Shown here one piece after another: positions 20,067 through 28,453 of a stretch of 64,000 bases of DNA. Position 1 is the first letter of the stretch; every line of letters begins with the position of its first letter. The position numbers and the translations under genes are program-made. Origin of the DNA: Methylococcales bacterium. Its GTDB lineage: Bacteria; Pseudomonadota; Gammaproteobacteria; Methylococcales; Methylomonadaceae. The notes under the pieces are model-generated. The model was not told the DNA's origin. It saw only the letters and a list, made by a program, of their open reading frames with translations, and did not search any database. Location: contig JAUZSN010000002.1 of the NCBI GenBank assembly GCA_030949405.1, forward strand, positions 2,652,553-2,716,552. The letters run 5' to 3'.

Positions 20067-20196
20067 GGCTACCAACCGCTGAGAGCCATGGAGAGTGAAA
20101 CGGAGGCGACACGAGATAGCGACAGCCGTCGTCATACCTCGACAAGCTCAGCACGAACAGCTTAACCTCAACTTGTCCCATTTTACGTTAATAGTC
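20067..20196. repeat. MITE-like element with 8-bp target duplication, ends related to the DUF6399-type IS
   Basis: The element begins GGCTACCAAC and ends in a sequence aligning with the inverted right end of the DUF6399-type IS found at 50661 and 57662 (TGTCCC ... GTTAATAGTC against TGTCCC ... GTTGGTAGCC). It is flanked by the exact 8-bp direct repeat TACGCATC (20059-20066 and 20197-20204). An 8-bp duplication is also seen for the full IS at 57662-59363. The 130-bp interior has no ORF. Confidence 0.6.
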
Positions 20197-20263
20197 TACG
20201 CATCGGAACCCAAAATAAACATAGTTTGAGTTCCTCTATTTTAATGAAAGAAGTCTATTCCAC

Positions 20264-20614
20264 TTAACGTAATTCTAAGGCCGTGGCTTGAAACGTAATA
20301 CCATCCCAACCATAATTAATAAAATTTCTAATATTCGAGTGATCCGAACCTTCAGGTGTTGCCAACACGCCTTGGTAATATTCGCCAAAAAGATGAAGGG
20401 TTTGCTGTTGATTTAATTGATGAAGGCGAGCAAAAGAAAATAATTTACAAGACCCCTCATTAGTTCCAGCGGTATTTAAAATTTTATCATCCCCCAAACC
20501 GTTACTAAATTCCGTGGGGTGATACCGATAATGAGTCTCAATAACCGCCATTGTTTCACTAAACAAAATCGACGGGTTGTTTTTTAAGGTTTCAATAAAA
20601 TCATTTAACGTCAT
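20264..20614 (-). CDS. HopJ type III effector family protein
   Basis: 116 aa. The family is recognised from the conserved IETHYRYHPTEFSNGLGDD segment, the NEGSCKLFSFA segment, and HGSDHSNIRNF-like text (PEGSDHSNIRNFINYGW). Despite its name, derived from a Pseudomonas syringae effector screen, this small protein is widespread in non-pathogenic gammaproteobacteria, so no secretion role should be assumed. It follows iscA by 53 nt on the same strand and may be co-transcribed with the isc genes. Confidence 0.8.
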   Translation of the reverse strand: MTLNDFIETLKNNPSILFSETMAVIETHYRYHPTEFSNGLGDDKILNTAGTNEGSCKLFSFARLHQLNQQQTLHLFGEYYQGVLATPEGSDHSNIRNFINYGWDGITFQATALELR

Positions 20615-20667
20615 TCAGGTTTCTCTAAGATAAAAAGTAAAAATAAGGTCATTGGTCTTTAAATCCA

Positions 20668-20991
20668 TTAAACCGCAAAGCTTTCACCACACCCGCACGT
20701 TCCTGTTACATTAGGATTGTTGAATTGAAAAGCCTCATTAATTCCTTCACGACGATAGTCTAATTCAGTCCCCTCTAAAAAAGCTAAATCGGTCTTTTTA
20801 ACCACAATTTTTGCATCAAACTGCTCAAAAACAGAGTCATCTATGGCCATTTCATCCGCATACGCTAAAACATAAGCAAATCCTGAGCAACCCGATTTTT
20901 TCACACCCAGCTTAAGACCGACCCCTTTGCCACGTTTGATTAATTGTTTATTAATTTGCTTTGCAGCATTTTTAGTTAATGTAATTGCCAT
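20668..20991 (-). CDS. iscA: Iron-sulfur cluster assembly protein IscA
   Basis: 107 aa, the normal length for A-type carriers. The three conserved cysteines are Cys35 (SGCSGFAY) and Cys99/Cys101 in the terminal GTCGCGESF motif. It accepts and delivers Fe-S clusters. It lies 2 nt downstream of iscS. The classical order is iscR-iscS-iscU-iscA; here the scaffold gene iscU is absent between iscS and iscA. Confidence 0.92.
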   Translation of the reverse strand: MAITLTKNAAKQINKQLIKRGKGVGLKLGVKKSGCSGFAYVLAYADEMAIDDSVFEQFDAKIVVKKTDLAFLEGTELDYRREGINEAFQFNNPNVTGTCGCGESFAV

Positions 20992-20993
20992 AA

Positions 20994-22089
20994 TCAGTTT
21001 ATTAAAGAATTTAATGTTTTGATAAAATAATTTATTTCCGAAATACTATTGTCTTTACCCAGACTGAGACGAATCGCCCCTTTAGCCAGCGAAGAACCAA
21101 CGCCCATCGCCGTAAGGACAGGACTAATTTCATCCTGAGCAGCGGCACAAGCCGAGCCACTGGAGACAGCGATGTTTTTTTGATCCAGCTGCATTAATAG
21201 CATTTCCCCTTTCGTTCCTGCAATCGAAAATTGGAGTGTATTGGGTAATCTCATGCTTTCATAGGCAAAAATAGTCAGTTTAGGAATTTTTAATAATTCT
21301 GTTTCCAAAACCGTCCGTAAACTCAATAGTTTTTCATGCCGTGTCGTGAGTTCTATCAGAGCCAGCTCTGCCGCCTTACCAAAACCGACAATGGCCGCAC
21401 TATTTTCTGTCCCTGATCGTAAATTTCGCTCTTGCCCACCCCCCCAATTGAGTGGGGTTAATCAGGCTATCTTTTGCGATAATTAATGCGCCACATCCCT
21501 TGGGCCCATATAATTTATGGCTTGATAACGAAAGCCGTTCTACACCGAGTTGATTAAAATTAACGGAGATTTTACCCGCCGCTTGAATCGCATCCGTATG
21601 TACTCTAATACCGCGTTGATTAAGCTTATCGGCATAATCCGCAACGGGTTGAATAACCCCTGTTTCATTATTGGCCAGCATAATAGAGACCAGAGAGTTC
21701 GGGGGTAAATTTAAGGCATCAATGCGATCACTAATAATCGTTCCATGTTTATCAACCCCAATACGATGTGACAAAGGAAATCGAGTTAAAGCCGCTTCTG
21801 TTACCGAAGGGTGTTCAATCGCTGAAACCGCCAATTCTCCACCGGCCCCCTCTAATTGTAAAGCAAGATTATTAGCCTCGGTTCCACCACTGGTAAAAAT
21901 AACTTGCGGTGCAGTCACCCCGACAAGGGCGGCCACGTGTTCTCTTGCGGTTTCTATCGCACTTCGCGAAATCCGACCCCATTGATATAAACTCGAAGCA
22001 TTCCCATAAAACGTACTTAAAAAAGGGAGCATTGCCTCCAAAACACGCGCATCAATGGGTGTTGTTGCATTATGATCAAAGTAAATCAT
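20994..22089 (-). pseudogene. iscS: Cysteine desulfurase IscS/NifS, frameshifted in a homopolymer run
   Basis: PLP-dependent desulfurase supplying sulfur for Fe-S clusters. The N-terminal piece (22089-21400) has FDHNATTPID and the PLP lysine in SSHKLYGPKG. The C-terminal piece has the catalytic loop SSGSACAAA. Between them the frame is lost at a run of seven C (21439-21445 on the plus strand). With six, the protein reads on as GGGQERNLRSG, the expected family text. The repaired product is about 365 aa, nearer short NifS-like desulfurases than E. coli IscS (404 aa). Because the gene is normally important and the only fault is a homopolymer base, a sequencing error is the likelier explanation. 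It starts 3 nt after iscR ends. Confidence 0.85.
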
Positions 22090-22092
22090 ACC

Positions 22093-22575
22093 TTATCTAG
22101 AAAAATTACTCTGTATCTTAACCCTAGGATAATCAGCGATGGTTTCATTTTGTCTTTCCGCTATTTCAGAGACCGAACCCCGAGACAATATTTCAGCTAA
22201 TGAAATATTATTTAAATAATCATGAATTTGCGCACTCAGCCCCATCCATAACTCATGTGTTAAACAAGGACTATCATTATGACAATTAGCCGCACCACCA
22301 CATTTAGTCGTGTCCAACTGTTCATCAACTGCCCCAATAATTTCTGCAATACTAATTTCAGTCGCATCACGACTTAATTGGTAGCCCCCTCCAGGCCCTC
22401 TAACCCCCGTTACCATACCTGCCTTTCGCAAACGGGCAAATAATTGCTCTAGGTAAGAAAGGGATATAATTTGTCGTGTTGCAATATCTGTCAGCGTTAC
22501 AGGGCTTTTTTTACTATGAAAAGCAAGGTCAAGCATCGCAGTCACAGCATAACGGCCTTTAGTGGTTAATCGCAC
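22093..22575 (-). CDS. iscR: Rrf2 family Fe-S regulator IscR
   Basis: 160 aa. The N-terminal winged helix starts MRLTTKGRYAVTAMLDLA and includes the recognition segment ISLSYLEQLFARLRKAG. The three cluster cysteines are in CGGAANCHNDSPC (residues about 92, 98, 104). IscR with a [2Fe-2S] cluster represses the isc operon it heads. The start is GTG at 22575 with AGAGGA seven bases upstream. It is followed 3 nt later by iscS. Confidence 0.93.
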   Translation of the reverse strand: MRLTTKGRYAVTAMLDLAFHSKKSPVTLTDIATRQIISLSYLEQLFARLRKAGMVTGVRGPGGGYQLSRDATEISIAEIIGAVDEQLDTTKCGGAANCHNDSPCLTHELWMGLSAQIHDYLNNISLAEILSRGSVSEIAERQNETIADYPRVKIQSNFSR

Positions 22576-22604
22576 AAATAATCCTCTGGAGCTTAGAAAA
22601 TTTC

Positions 22605-22633
22605 ACTATAGATAAACCCAGCTAATTAGTCAA
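22605..22633 (-). promoter_or_regulatory. Predicted sigma-70 promoter of iscR, overlapping an IscR-like half site
   Basis: On the minus strand TTGACT (22633-22628) and TATAGT (22610-22605) are separated by exactly 17 nt. The -35 region sits within ATAGTTGACTAATTAG, which resembles one half of a type 1 IscR site (ATA..yyGACT). The other half is poor. Autoregulation is inferred from the family. Confidence 0.6.
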
Positions 22634-23245
22634 CTATTGTTTTTAAATTTTAACAGTCCCTATTTGGTTTAGTTATAAACTTACAACTTAAAAACACACT
22701 AAAACTTAAACAGATAACGTCTTGTATCGTTAAATTACGTCGTTAAATCATTATTTTTTAAAAGAAAGCTTTCTTTATTTAAGTTTACTTTCAATCAAAA
22801 TAACACGTATATTAGGCAACGTTTTCATTCCGTTAAAAGAGATAATTCGTTTACTTACCTTTCATAATTACTGTTTTAAAATTCATAGAAAGACATAAAC
22901 GTACGTTTTTACCCACGTAATTTCAAGTTATTTATCTCTCCCTAGTCACTCATAAGTTTAAATTTTTACGATCAATGTACACACAAAACCTAGTTTATCA
23001 GTGACAAGCTAACCTACACGCTTAATTCTAAACTTAACGTTTATTATCAAAACCGTGCATTGGAAAATCTAAACATTATTTTATCACTCCCTCTTTCTGA
23101 CAAGAGCCATTACCGAATATAATGTAATCAACGCTGAATAAAAATACGAATACAAACCCCCCTTATGGATAAAAAATAATAGATACGTTCCGCGTATTAT
23201 TAAAATTTTTTATCTTTTAAATTAGTTTAAATAGACGAGGTAAAA
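22634..23245. other. Intergenic region, about 610 bp, no gene found
   Basis: This AT-rich gap lies between the divergent iscR promoter and the Rieske gene. It contains a perfect 16-bp palindrome (AAAGAAAGCTTTCTTT, 22761-22776). I see no ORF with a ribosome site and no RNA gene. Confidence 0.5.
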
Positions 23246-23566
23246 ATGGCAGGATGGGTCGATGTTGTAGCAGAAAATGCATTAACAAATGGCGAAAAAA
23301 TGGTGGCCGATATTGATGGTGTTGATGTGGCTATTTTTAAAATAGCAGGACACGTTTATGCCATTGAAGATGCGTGTACTCATGACGGTGCCGAAATAGC
23401 CAGTGGCGAATTGGACGGATATGAAATTATTTGTCCTCGGCATGGCGCACGATTTTGTGTTAAAACAGGGGAAGTAAAAGCCCCCCCCGCTTATGAAGAT
23501 ATTGAATGTTTTCCCATACAAATTAAAAATGGGCGAATCGAAGTTAGGGATAATCGTTGGGATTAA
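23246..23566 (+). CDS. Rieske-type [2Fe-2S] ferredoxin
   Basis: 106 aa with both cluster-binding boxes: CTHDG (Cys-x-His) and CPRHGARF (Cys-x2-His). It is a soluble, small Rieske protein like those of dioxygenase systems or NirD, not a bc1 subunit, since it has no membrane helix. A strong ribosome site (GACGAGG) precedes the ATG. It lies 117 nt upstream of ccmC, and no oxygenase is nearby, so the electron acceptor is unknown. Confidence 0.85.
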   Translation: MAGWVDVVAENALTNGEKMVADIDGVDVAIFKIAGHVYAIEDACTHDGAEIASGELDGYEIICPRHGARFCVKTGEVKAPPAYEDIECFPIQIKNGRIEVRDNRWD

Positions 23567-23683
23567 AGACTGATTTAATAAAATAGTTGCAACTATTATT
23601 TAGAAATAAGGTCATTATTATGGTTAATGCAACATCTGTACTTTTTTAATTTGCTAAAAATGCTCAATAATTTAAAGAGATAA

Positions 23684-24433
23684 ATGAAAATCACACTCCC
23701 TCGCTGGTTTTATCAACTGGCCTCCCCTAAATGGTTCTACGAAATTAGTGGAAAATTATTACCTTGGTTTAGTTTTGCCACGATCCTTTTAATGGCCGTT
23801 GGTTTGGTATGGGGATTGGTATTTGCACCTGAAGATTATCAACAAGGCAACAGTTTTAGAATTATTTATATTCATGTCCCCTCGGCCATTTTAGCGCAAT
23901 CGTGTTATATGCTAATGGCCATTGCAGGGGCGGTAGGCCTCATTTGGAAAATCAAAATGGCCCATGTCATTGCAAAATGTGCCGCCCCTATTGGAGCCTC
24001 TATTGCCGTTATTGCATTGGCAACAGGGGCTATTTGGGGCAAACCCACGTGGGGAGCATGGTGGGTTTGGGACGCACGACTAACCTCAATGCTTATTTTA
24101 CTTTTTCTTTATATTGGTGTGATTGCATTAACCTCGGCCTTTGAAAATATCGCCAGCGGGGATAAAGCCTCTGCGGTTTTAGCCTTAGTCGGTTTAGTCA
24201 ATATTCCAATCATTAAATATTCCGTGGAATGGTGGAATACACTGCATCAACCCGCCACGTTTAAACTCACTGAAAAGCCCGCCATGCCCCCTGAAATGTG
24301 GATTCCTCTACTAATTATGGTCATCGGGTTTTATTGTTTTTTTACGGTGATGTTACTGTCACGCGCAAGAGTTGAAACCTTGCAACGGGAAAAACGAGCG
24401 GATTGGGCTAAAGAGGTTATAAAAAACTATTAA
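23684..24433 (+). CDS. ccmC: Heme exporter protein CcmC
   Basis: 249 aa, six predicted membrane helices. The tryptophan-rich heme-handling motif is WGAWWVWDARLTS (about residues 122-134), flanked by conserved His residues (IYIHVPSA and LHQPATF). CcmC loads heme onto the chaperone CcmE at the periplasmic face. It is the first gene of a ccmC-D-E-F run. The ccmA and ccmB transporter genes that normally precede it are not here. Confidence 0.92.
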   Translation: MKITLPRWFYQLASPKWFYEISGKLLPWFSFATILLMAVGLVWGLVFAPEDYQQGNSFRIIYIHVPSAILAQSCYMLMAIAGAVGLIWKIKMAHVIAKCAAPIGASIAVIALATGAIWGKPTWGAWWVWDARLTSMLILLFLYIGVIALTSAFENIASGDKASAVLALVGLVNIPIIKYSVEWWNTLHQPATFKLTEKPAMPPEMWIPLLIMVIGFYCFFTVMLLSRARVETLQREKRADWAKEVIKNY

Positions 24434-24468
24434 TAACACGCATCTATATTTTATAAAGGAGTTTTTAA

Positions 24469-24648
24469 ATGGGTCATTTTGCATCGTTTGCCGATTTTTT
24501 ACAAATGGGTAAACACGGACTCTATGTCTGGTTAAGCTATGGCATATTTTCAAGTATTATTATCTATAATATTGCTATCGTTATCATTACTAAACGTTTA
24601 TTTTTTAAAAATGCTAAACGTCAATTACGACGTGAACAAAACTTATGA
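24469..24648 (+). CDS. ccmD: Heme exporter protein CcmD
   Basis: A 59-aa protein starting [20 protein letters not shown] with one membrane helix (about residues 20-42) and a basic C-terminus (KRQLRREQ). Small size, the position between ccmC and ccmE, and the [12 protein letters not shown] segment fit CcmD, which helps release holo-CcmE. AAGGAG precedes the ATG at 24469. Its TGA overlaps the ccmE ATG. Confidence 0.88.
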   Translation: MGHFASFADFLQMGKHGLYVWLSYGIFSSIIIYNIAIVIITKRLFFKNAKRQLRREQNL

Positions 24649-25082
24649 CACCAAAAAGAAAAAAACGCCTAATCATTATTCTAGCACTGGTTTTTGGAAG
24701 TGGGTTAGCCGTCAGCCTCACCCTCTTCGCTTTAGAACAAAATATTAATTTATTTTATTCCACCTCTCAAATTGCAAGCGGTGAAGCCCCTAAAAACACA
24801 CGAATGCGTGTAGGTGGTATGGTGGTTGAAGGCAGTGTTGAACGCGCAACCGACTCGTTACAAGTGGCCTTTAAATTAACCGATAATGCCAATCAACTTC
24901 AAGTCGTCTTCACAGGCATTTTACCGGACCTGTTTCGCGAGGGACAAGGCATTATGGCGCAAGGAACTTTAGATGAAAAAGGGGTTTTTCAAGCCAATGA
25001 AGTTCTCGCCAAGCATGATGAAAACTATATGCCGCCTGAAATTGCAGAATCCATGAAGAAAAAAGCTGAGGCCATGCAATGA
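24645..25082 (+). CDS. ccmE: Cytochrome c maturation heme chaperone CcmE
   Basis: 145 aa with an N-terminal membrane anchor (about residues 8-30) and a periplasmic OB-fold domain. The covalent heme ligand is His in [12 protein letters not shown], matching the H-x3-Y motif. It takes heme from CcmC and hands it to CcmF. It overlaps ccmD and ccmF by 4 nt each (ATGA junctions), indicating tight translational coupling. Confidence 0.93.
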   Translation: MTPKRKKRLIIILALVFGSGLAVSLTLFALEQNINLFYSTSQIASGEAPKNTRMRVGGMVVEGSVERATDSLQVAFKLTDNANQLQVVFTGILPDLFREGQGIMAQGTLDEKGVFQANEVLAKHDENYMPPEIAESMKKKAEAMQ

Positions 25083-27019
25083 TTCCAGAAATTGGTGAAT
25101 TTGCACTCATCCTTTCGATGTGTTTATCAGCTGTTTTAGCGGTTGTTCCACTTTATGGCACCATGACCCATAACCCGTTATGGATGAACTATGGAAAACC
25201 ATTAGTCAAAGGACAGTTTTTATTTTTAAGTATTAGCATGATTTGTTTAGGCTATTCCTTTTCAATTGATGATTTTTCAGTGGCTTATGTGGCTAATCAT
25301 TCTAATAGCCAGCTCCCCATGCAATTTAAAATTAGTGCTATTTGGGGTGGACATGAAGGCTCCTTATTGCTCTGGGCTTTTATTTTAAGTGGTTGGACCT
25401 TGGCCGTCAGTTTTTTTAGTCGCACCTTACCCTTAGATATGCTCGCTCGCGTGTTGTCTGTCATGGGAATGATTGCGGTCGGTTTCATTTCTTTCTTACT
25501 CTTTACCTCCAGTCCTTTTGGTCGTTATTTACCCCGATTTCCAAAAGATGGGGCCGATTTAAACCCCTTATTACAAGATTTTGGGTTAATTGTACATCCG
25601 CCGATGCTTTATATGGGCTATGTGGGCTTTTCAGTTGCCTTTGCCTTTGCCATTGCGGCCTTACTCTCAGGACGTTTAGATTCATCGTGGGCAAAATGGT
25701 CGCGTCCGTGGACAAATATTGCGTGGGCCTTTTTAGCCGGCGGTATCACCCTAGGAAGTTGGTGGGCGTATTATGAACTAGGCTGGGGTGGCTGGTGGTT
25801 TTGGGATCCTGTTGAAAATGCGTCCTTAATGCCGTGGTTAGTCGGTACTGCACTGGTCCATTCATTAGCTGTAACCGAAAAACGGGGTGTTTTTAAAAGC
25901 TGGACAGTATTACTTGCTATTTTTGCTTTTTCCTTAAGTTTACTCGGCACCTTTTTAGTCCGCTCAGGCGTTTTAACCTCGGTTCATGCGTTTGCCTCTG
26001 ATCCTGAACGCGGCTTATTTATTCTCGTTTTATTAGTGATAAGCATTGGCGGCTCGTTAACTTTATATGCCTTTAAAGCCCCGAATGTAAAAAGTGAAGC
26101 TAAATTCACAATCGCCTCGCGCGAAACCTTGATTCTGATTAATAATGTTTTTTTAACGGTCATGGCTATGACGGTTTTCTTAGGGACACTGTACCCTTTA
26201 TTATTAGATGCACTGGGCGGTGGGAAAATTTCAGTCGGCCCTCCGTATTTTAATGCTGTTTTTGTACCAATCATGGGATTAATGACGGTTTCGATGGGGC
26301 TATCAACCGTGGTTCGATGGCGGCAAAGTAATACGGATACGATTATTAAAATTTTATGGAAACCCCTTCTAGCCAGTCTAGTCATCGGGCTTGTGTTTCC
26401 ATTTCTTTATGGTGATGGCTTTAATTTTTCAGTCTTTATCGGGATGAGTCTCAGTAGTTGGATTATCTCAACAACGGGACTCGAATTTATTAATAAGTTT
26501 CAACATAGTCCATCATTTTGGGCACGATTAACGAAACTATCCTTAAGTTATTACGGAATGGTTTTAGCGCATACAGGAATTGCAGTCGTTGCCATTGGAA
26601 TTACATTGGTTTCAGTCTACAGTGAAGAGCGTGACATCCGTATGGAAATAGGCGATACCGTCGAGCTTTCTGGCTATCTATTTGAATTTAGAGGGACGAA
26701 AGTTATAAAAGGTGCAAACTATAGTGCCGATCAAGGAACGTTAGTTGTGACAAAAGAGGGCGAGTTAATTACAGAACTACACCCTGAAAAACGTCGATAT
26801 ACCGTTAAACGTTCCATGATGACCGAAGCCGATATTGACCCTAATTTATGGCGTGATCTATACGTTGCTTTAGGCGAGCCTTTAGACGATAAAGGCGAAG
26901 CTTGGGCCGTTAGAATTCATTATAAACCATTTGTACGCTGGTTATGGTTAGGCGGGTTATTAATGACTTTAGGCGGGTTATTAACAGTTGCCGATAAACG
27001 TTACCGTAAACAAGCCTAA
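25079..27019 (+). CDS. ccmF: Cytochrome c heme lyase subunit CcmF
   Basis: 646 aa, a large multi-pass membrane protein. The WWD motif is [18 protein letters not shown] (about residues 237-254), and heme-coordinating His regions ([23 protein letters not shown]) are present. CcmF attaches heme to apocytochromes c together with CcmH. No ccmG or ccmH follows; the operon ends at a MITE-like element and a convergent trpC, so these partners must be elsewhere. Confidence 0.93.
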   Translation: MIPEIGEFALILSMCLSAVLAVVPLYGTMTHNPLWMNYGKPLVKGQFLFLSISMICLGYSFSIDDFSVAYVANHSNSQLPMQFKISAIWGGHEGSLLLWAFILSGWTLAVSFFSRTLPLDMLARVLSVMGMIAVGFISFLLFTSSPFGRYLPRFPKDGADLNPLLQDFGLIVHPPMLYMGYVGFSVAFAFAIAALLSGRLDSSWAKWSRPWTNIAWAFLAGGITLGSWWAYYELGWGGWWFWDPVENASLMPWLVGTALVHSLAVTEKRGVFKSWTVLLAIFAFSLSLLGTFLVRSGVLTSVHAFASDPERGLFILVLLVISIGGSLTLYAFKAPNVKSEAKFTIASRETLILINNVFLTVMAMTVFLGTLYPLLLDALGGGKISVGPPYFNAVFVPIMGLMTVSMGLSTVVRWRQSNTDTIIKILWKPLLASLVIGLVFPFLYGDGFNFSVFIGMSLSSWIISTTGLEFINKFQHSPSFWARLTKLSLSYYGMVLAHTGIAVVAIGITLVSVYSEERDIRMEIGDTVELSGYLFEFRGTKVIKGANYSADQGTLVVTKEGELITELHPEKRRYTVKRSMMTEADIDPNLWRDLYVALGEPLDDKGEAWAVRIHYKPFVRWLWLGGLLMTLGGLLTVADKRYRKQA

Positions 27020-27028
27020 TAACTTAGC

Positions 27029-27102
27029 AACTACCAACTTAAAACGGAACACTATAGAACGAGGCTTAACCTCAACGTCTCCCATCTTAAGTTGGTAGCC
27101 TG
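27029..27102. repeat. Short MITE-like relic with ends like the DUF6399-type IS
   Basis: Left end CTACCAACTTAAAACGGAAC (27031-27050) and right end TCCCATCTTAAGTTGGTAGC (27080-27099) are inverted copies of one another and match the 23-bp ends of the IS at 50661-52363 and 57662-59363. The element is flanked by the direct repeat ACTTAGC (27022-27028 and 27103-27109). It has no ORF and lies between convergent ccmF and trpC, where the hairpin could also act as a terminator. Confidence 0.6.
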
Positions 27103-27149
27103 ACTTAGCCGTGTCGCACCCTGCAACCCTGTTACTTTAAAGAAAACCG

Positions 27150-27950
27150 CTATAACGCAAATAACTCACGCATTTTTGCACCTGGACTACTCGCACGCAT
27201 AAACGCTTCTCCCACTAAAAAACTATAAATATCATGATCCAACATCAACTGGACATCCTCTGTGGTCTGAATTCCACTTTCAGTAATCAGTAAACGGTCG
27301 TTTGGGATGAGTTCTTTCAAATCTAAGGTGGTTTGCAACCGTGTTTCAAAGGTTTTCAAGTTACGATTATTCACCCCAACTAATGGGGTCTCCAACACTA
27401 AGGCGCGCTCTAATTCTGCCGCATTATGAACTTCAACTAAAACATCCATCCCCAATCCTGTCGTTACTTGAGCTAAATCAATGAGCTGAGAATCGTCTAA
27501 TGCCGCCACAATCAGTAAAATACAATCGGCTCCTAATGCCCGTGACTCATGAATTTGATAGGGATCAATAATAAAGTCTTTCCGAATCACGGGTAAAGGA
27601 CAACTTTCGCGCACTTTTTGCAAATAAACTTCAGCCCCTTGAAAATAGGTCTTATCGGTTAACACCGAAAGGCAAGTTGCGCCATTCATGGCATAATCTT
27701 GCCCAATGAGAACAGGCTGAAAATTTTCTCTAATCACCCCTTTACTCGGAGAGGCTTTTTTAATCTCAGCAATAATGGCGGGTTTTTTCTTAGCCGCTTG
27801 TGCTTGTAACGAGGCGGCAAAGCCACGGGGAGATTCTATACTACGTGCAATATCCTCTAAAAAATCAAGCGGCGTTTTAGCTTTACGCGTTTTAATTTCG
27901 TCAACTTTAGTCGTAAGAATTTTTTGCAAAATGTCAGCGGGTTGTGTCAT
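27150..27950 (-). CDS. trpC: Indole-3-glycerol phosphate synthase TrpC
   Basis: 266 aa, the normal length of a monofunctional enzyme. TIM-barrel motifs are present: [11 protein letters not shown] with the catalytic lysine, [34 protein letters not shown] and ITESGIQT. It converts carboxyphenylaminodeoxyribulose phosphate to indole-glycerol phosphate in tryptophan synthesis. It is separated from trpD by three genes of unrelated function that lie on the same strand. Confidence 0.95.
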   Translation of the reverse strand: MTQPADILQKILTTKVDEIKTRKAKTPLDFLEDIARSIESPRGFAASLQAQAAKKKPAIIAEIKKASPSKGVIRENFQPVLIGQDYAMNGATCLSVLTDKTYFQGAEVYLQKVRESCPLPVIRKDFIIDPYQIHESRALGADCILLIVAALDDSQLIDLAQVTTGLGMDVLVEVHNAAELERALVLETPLVGVNNRNLKTFETRLQTTLDLKELIPNDRLLITESGIQTTEDVQLMLDHDIYSFLVGEAFMRASSPGAKMRELFAL

Positions 27951-28007
27951 GGAATTTTATAAATTTAAGTTAAAAAAAAGGGGGCTAGTTTACCCTGTTC
28001 GGGTGGC

Positions 28008-28400
28008 TTATTCGTTTTTATTAATCATGTGAGTGGCTAGTTGCTGTAAGGCTTGCTTCAAACTTAACTGTAATTCATTCGTCATTCCACTGTCGCTTAA
28101 TGCATGATTCATACAAAGCATCCATTGATCACGCTCTGACTCACCAATAGCAAAAGGGAAATGCCGTCGCCTTAAGCGAGGATGGCCGTATTCTTGAACA
28201 AATAAATCAGGCCCACCCAGCCATCCCGATAAAAATTTAAATAATTTTTGCCGTGTTTCCGTTAAATCTTCGGCATGAATAGCCCGAAGTGCCGTGGTTT
28301 CAGGCAAACTATCCATGTGAAAATAAAAACGCGTTACTAACTGAAGAATCGTTTTTTCACCCCCAATAAGGGCATAAAAGGTGGGCTGTTCTGTTGTCAT
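28008..28400 (-). CDS. Group II truncated hemoglobin
   Basis: 130 aa, a 2-on-2 globin. Recognisable are FYALIGGEKTILQLVTRFY in helices A-B, the HAEDL region, FKFLSGWLGGPDLF, and the YGHPRLRRRHFPF segment containing the proximal His, typical of trHbO-type proteins. These bind oxygen or NO and are linked to oxygen delivery or redox protection. It lies between trpC and tamA on the same strand. Confidence 0.88.
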   Translation of the reverse strand: MTTEQPTFYALIGGEKTILQLVTRFYFHMDSLPETTALRAIHAEDLTETRQKLFKFLSGWLGGPDLFVQEYGHPRLRRRHFPFAIGESERDQWMLCMNHALSDSGMTNELQLSLKQALQQLATHMINKNE

Positions 28401-28453
28401 TTGCTATTTGTTATCGTTGCGCTATAAAAAAATTAGTGAGGGTCATCCGTCCA

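Noticed and set aside
20264-20614. Type III secretion effector
   Set aside because: HopJ is only a family name here. There are no secretion genes in the window, and the family is common in harmless bacteria.
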